A stretch of 64,000 bases of DNA from Lobosporangium transversale (Eukaryota > Mortierellomycota > Mortierellomycetes > Mortierellales > Mortierellaceae). A program made the translations under genes and the position numbers. Of the stretch, positions 60,401-64,000 are shown piece after piece. The stretch covers positions 1 through 64,000 of the forward strand of contig NW_019029058.1 in the NCBI RefSeq assembly GCF_002105155.1, given 5' to 3'. The notes beneath the pieces are model-generated. The model worked only from the letters and a program-made list of their open reading frames with translations. It was not told where the DNA came from and searched no databases. Numbering within the stretch: the stretch's first letter is position 1; every line of letters begins with the position of its first letter.

Positions 60401-60960
60401 TTAAAGATTATTAATCAGGCCCAACGTCTCAAGATTTTTTGAATTACCATTGTCTAAGATCGCACAGAACAACACCAGATGACGGTGTGCTGGTAGGCTT
60501 AATGCTTGGATAACGTCATCCACGTCGTAAGCCCTAAACCTTCGTCGACGTCGCGGAAGGAGGCGCACTAGGGTGCAGACTTGTTCGTACGCAAAAAAAT
60601 CAGAGACTTGAGATGCCACAATCCTATCATTCTTGTCATCATGGCATCCTATGCATGGATCCGCTTCATATGCACAAGGCAGACATCGTAGATAGAGGCG
60701 AGGCCTGATATCAGCTGATCTTTGTCATGGCCGCTCAGGATATGGGCCTCTCAGGGCCTTTCTGGATACGTTCCATGACTTGAGGACGAGTCCAAACCCC
60801 GTTCTGTGGATTTTTCTTGAAGGTGGTCGTTTTGTTTTTTCAAAGCGTCCACAATTTTCTGTCTTCTGGCTTGTCGTTCCATCCTTGCTTTTCCTTTCTC
60901 GGTACAAGAACACCCATCAATGTGTATGGTCAGGTTGTTCGTTTTGAAAAGATTCTTCAT
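60401..60960 (-). pseudogene. Decayed PIN/XPG-like nuclease-family gene, copy 2
   Basis: Minus strand. From 60960 it reads IHIDGCSCTEKGKARMERQ, then after a frame change EADPCIG (Glu codon at 60667), RIVASQVSDFFAYE, then RAYDVDDVIQALSLP and NSKNLETLGLINNL with a stop at 60403-60401. Order and spacing match copy 1 (EVDICIG; VVVVSAGSDLLYY; FKVDDILQTLGV). The ADSD strand is again degraded (QVSD). An N-terminal stub may extend to about 61060, with stops. At least one frameshift lies between about 60740 and 60690. Not functional. Confidence 0.6.
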
Positions 60961-61244
60961 CTCGAGAATCAGGGTCTTGCCTTACATCAATGATGGATTT
61001 ATTTTCCCTCTTTGCATGAACTACCATGCTATAGGTACTACCCATGGTTTGTTGAATATCAAACCCATTTACAATGGTAAGTTTATCCTTTAAATGGATG
61101 AAGGGCTACACAATCGAAAATCACACTCTCTTTTTTTTATTCAGAAATATACTTATTTTAGGCTGGGTATCATGACTATTAAGTAGCGCAATAACTATGT
61201 TGCAAATTATATAAAATTGGTGTCTGTCTATCGTAGTGACGACC

Positions 61245-64000
61245 TTACGATTTGTTGTTAGGAGCATTGTTTCTAGAGTCTCGATGAATAGTTGACAAAA
61301 GATTCAGGCTTGTAGTAGACGATGTCTGGGACTGAGGTAAGGTCGGGCTAGCAGTAGCCACTGTAGGCATAGCTGTATAAGAAACGGAAGCGCGAGATTT
61401 AGCTCCGCGGATATGGTTCAGATGTGGAGCAGCACCTGAGCCCAGGCGAGCAGTATTGATCAATGAAGATGAAGAGGAGCTTGTAGATTTTATGCTTTGC
61501 AAAGTGGAAACAGAAGGCCGATGGGGAATCTGTCGATGGCCTTTCAAAATTCTTGTCTCATCCGAAAGAGGTGAAGTTGAGGCAGGAGAGGACGATAGAG
61601 GCGAAGTGGAGAGTGGGGAAGCCGTGTACATGTGTTGACGGCGTACCTTGCTTCCGCTCCTGGTCAGACCCTCGTCTTCTTCCTGAGCATCAAGCTCATG
61701 AACAGATTCGTCTTCCCTCTCATTACTCTCGTCTTCTCTCTCTTCTGCAATCGAATCAGGGCTATAAATGTCATTTTCATCACCCCATTGTGGGCCAGCC
61801 TTGGCCCGTGCTCCGTCTTTATAGTACTGCGTCCGTCCTCGGACCAACATCAAAAGCATATGACCATTGCTCGGTTCCTGGTTAGACAATGGGGCACTGG
61901 CATGGCGTCGGTGTAGTGCCGGCATTCTTGAACTGGATGTACCCGAATTAGCAGGTCCAGTCAGCACGTTCGATGGTGGGAGCGATGTTGCAGGCGAGAC
62001 AGGTCTGGAGTCCGATGCAGCCGTGGTAGTTGAGAGGGTGGCAGGAGCACTATTCATAGTTTTAATGGATGCAGTGTCCTCAAAGTACTTCTCGAACGAA
62101 AGAGCGTTATTGGCAGAGAGAGTTGGCTGAAGTGGACGAGGATTTTCGGGTCGAAGAAGGGTTGGAGATGCCAGTGGGAGAGAGTATGTGGAGGATGCAG
62201 GCGTGATGGGTGCTACTGTGCTATCACTGTTCACGCTGGGGGTCCTGCCCCATATGCGGAAGATATTGGATGAAGTTGGTGATATCGACGAGGGTGACGT
62301 GGGTGGGGCCGCTTGAGGATGGAGCTGAGCTCGGGGCTGGGACTGGGATTGGGACCGGGATAGAGGTTGCGGCTGTGATTGAGAGTGGGTGTTTGTATTG
62401 GGGTGTGAAGGAGTGGCACGTGAGATGGTCGAGACATATGAAGAGAATGAAGCCTTTGGTGAAAGGAGGGTCGCGTTGGTGCTTGGTTGGATCAAAGAAA
62501 TGGAACTATCCTGCTTCTGCAGCACTCGCTGATGTGGGTGAAGAGACGATGAGCGCGAATGGGCTTGAGATACTGTTGGTGAGCTTTGATTTGACTGTCC
62601 TGGTTGGCCCTTGGAAGATGGGGATCGAGAGCGTTGTCTCCCTTGCCTTCCTTGCTGCTCCTGCTGCTGCTGCAGAAGCTGCTGTTGTGTTTGCGTTCGC
62701 TGGAGGGAGGATCGGAGTCGATTTTGAAGCTGACGCACTCGCCACTGCTCCTGGTCCTGTAGTTCAACCAGCTTCTCCAGAGGCGGAATACGGTTGTGAG
62801 ACGCATAGAGGCCTGGCTGACTCAGACAGTGATCATCTTCTTTATTGATTCTATGGGTGCTGCGGGTGCTGCTGCCACCGATGCTTCCGCTACTGATACT
62901 TCTACTTCCAATGGTATTAGACCTTTTGGGGGTGATGGAAAGATTGTCATTATTGTAATCGATAGCATTATCATCGTTGGCCTCGACATCGTTGATGATA
63001 TTGTTGGCGTTGTCGATGTTGTCGTTACTAGCTGCGGTGGCGTTATTATCATTGTCAATGTTGTCATTACTGTCGTTAATCTTTTCATAACTGCCTTCAT
63101 TATTGTCTAAATTGGCTTTGTTGGTATCGCTATTATTACCGGGGGAGCGATCATTATGAGTGCCGGCGGATCCTACAGTTGGGGAAGAGGGTCGAATAGG
63201 TTAGTTTCGTGTTCATCACTTTCATCAAAATTAGTCCTCGCTCTTTGATCTCCGTCAACTGCATTCACGTTCATCCCCGACCCACTTAATTCGATAACAG
63301 GTGCATCTTTGTTCATACTTGTACTAAGCCTGAGGAGATCGCCCAACTTGCGAGTCACTTTATCAATATCATTATTGGTACTATTCTCATGATCTGCATT
63401 GGTATAGGCCTCTGCAGTTGTTGGTGCTGCGGCGACAAACAAGATACCGTTATCAGGTTTATTTTGTTTGCGTGATGTGTCATAAGACGAACGGCTTTGG
63501 CTTATATCATCACCGCATATTAAGGCCTCATCTCTTGTACTCTTTCCAGGAGGGAGCTTGTAGGCTGTATGGTTTGTGAGATATACAGGTTTCGTGTTAT
63601 CAGTACCATTTTTTTCCAGCCTAATAGCCTTAATGTCTGCCTCATTTACTGATGTGGAAGATCGTCGAGGGCGAAGAACGCCCGAACCCTTGATCAAGAC
63701 CGAAATGTTTGAGGCATTGGAGATTGTGGAGACCACTGATACTCGGTCCCATCTGTCGTCATGATACAGATGATTGTTATTTGTGAGCACACGCCAATTC
63801 CAGAGGAGCGTCATTGTAGTTGTGGCAGAAGCATAGGTCGTCGACTCATAAATACGACCCTTTCCAGAGACATCTCCAGCTGATTCTGCGTGTGGTGCCA
63901 GTCTTGAATTATTGCTGCCGTAACTATGCTGTCGGGGCATATCAGGCTTGGTTTCAGCATTTCCAGGTTGAGCTAAGGATGAAGAACCAAACTGATCCAC
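61245..64000 (-). CDS. Large low-complexity Ser/Gln-rich protein (5' end outside window)
   Basis: Two exons, 64000-63177 and 63129-61245, are joined by a 47-nt intron (GTAGGA...AATAG) that restores one frame; at least 902 residues. I recognise no domain. Visible are Asn/Asp repeats encoded near 63110-62950 (DNDNNATAASNDN), a short helical stretch (PPLEKLVELQDQEQWRVRQL) leading into a Gln-rich coiled-coil-like run near 62700-62620, many Ser/Pro and Ser/Gln repeats, and an acidic ERED repeat near 61740-61690. It is probably a disordered scaffold or regulatory protein. The intron could instead be a sequencing frameshift, but splice sites and phase agree. The upstream part may hold the defining domain. 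Confidence 0.6.

Overview
This window looks like nuclear DNA of an early-diverging filamentous fungus. Mortierellomycota or Mucoromycota is my best guess from gene content and intron style; no rRNA or other marker gene confirms it. Genes are eukaryotic, rich in short GT-AG introns (about 50-250 nt, a few of 650-830 nt) that often carry long poly-T tracts next to the 3' splice site. Intergenic DNA is AT-rich with many poly-A/poly-T runs. I rebuilt exon-intron models by hand; all but one keep reading frame across every junction.

Layout, left to right: 3' end of an M14 zinc carboxypeptidase (+, 1-514); about 2.3 kb of AT-rich intergenic DNA; a Frizzled/Smoothened-like seven-helix receptor without an extracellular CRD (+, 2856-6076); a PA-TM-RING ubiquitin ligase (-, 6451-8170); a chitin synthase (-, 9180-12431); a CUE-domain ubiquitin-binding protein of Cue5 type (-, 13365-15571); a decayed region with relics of a PIN/XPG-like nuclease gene, a TnpB/Fanzor-like zinc ribbon and a 214-bp foldback MITE (about 16.1-17.8 kb); an ANTH-domain AP180/CALM clathrin adaptor (-, 18151-20661); the MICOS subunit MIC60 (+, 21281-23367); the proteasome chaperone Nas2/PSMD9 (+, 23785-25075); the SLX4 nuclease scaffold (-, 25194-30217); a mitochondrial rhomboid protease (+, 30583-32039); the ribosome-biogenesis WD protein Nsa1/WDR74 (-, 32469-34143); a 3941-residue HUWE1/Tom1 HECT ligase (+, 34702-48588); weak small ORFs; a GT15 (Kre2/Mnt1/Ktr) mannosyltransferase (-, 51149-52940); a kinesin of probable kinesin-7 type (+, 53296-57078); a secreted CAP/PR-1-like protein (+, 57887-58670); a second relic of the PIN/XPG-like family (-, about 59.1-61 kb); and a large low-complexity Ser/Gln-rich protein running off the right edge (-, 61245-64000).

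Most genes are single-copy housekeeping genes: ubiquitin and proteasome (RING ligase, CUE protein, Nas2, HECT ligase), mitochondria (MIC60, rhomboid), wall and secretion (chitin synthase, mannosyltransferase, CAP protein), endocytosis, DNA repair, ribosome assembly and microtubule transport. They share no operon-like logic. Several are divergent pairs with 350-620 bp between start codons (AP180/MIC60, SLX4/rhomboid, NSA1/TOM1, mannosyltransferase/kinesin).

The least explained material is the two decayed islands. They hold two copies, alignable with each other, of a gene encoding a PIN/XPG-I-like nuclease core. In the first island the nuclease relic is followed in the same orientation by a TnpB/Fanzor-type zinc ribbon and then, 12 bp later, by a MITE with 30-bp perfect terminal inverted repeats.
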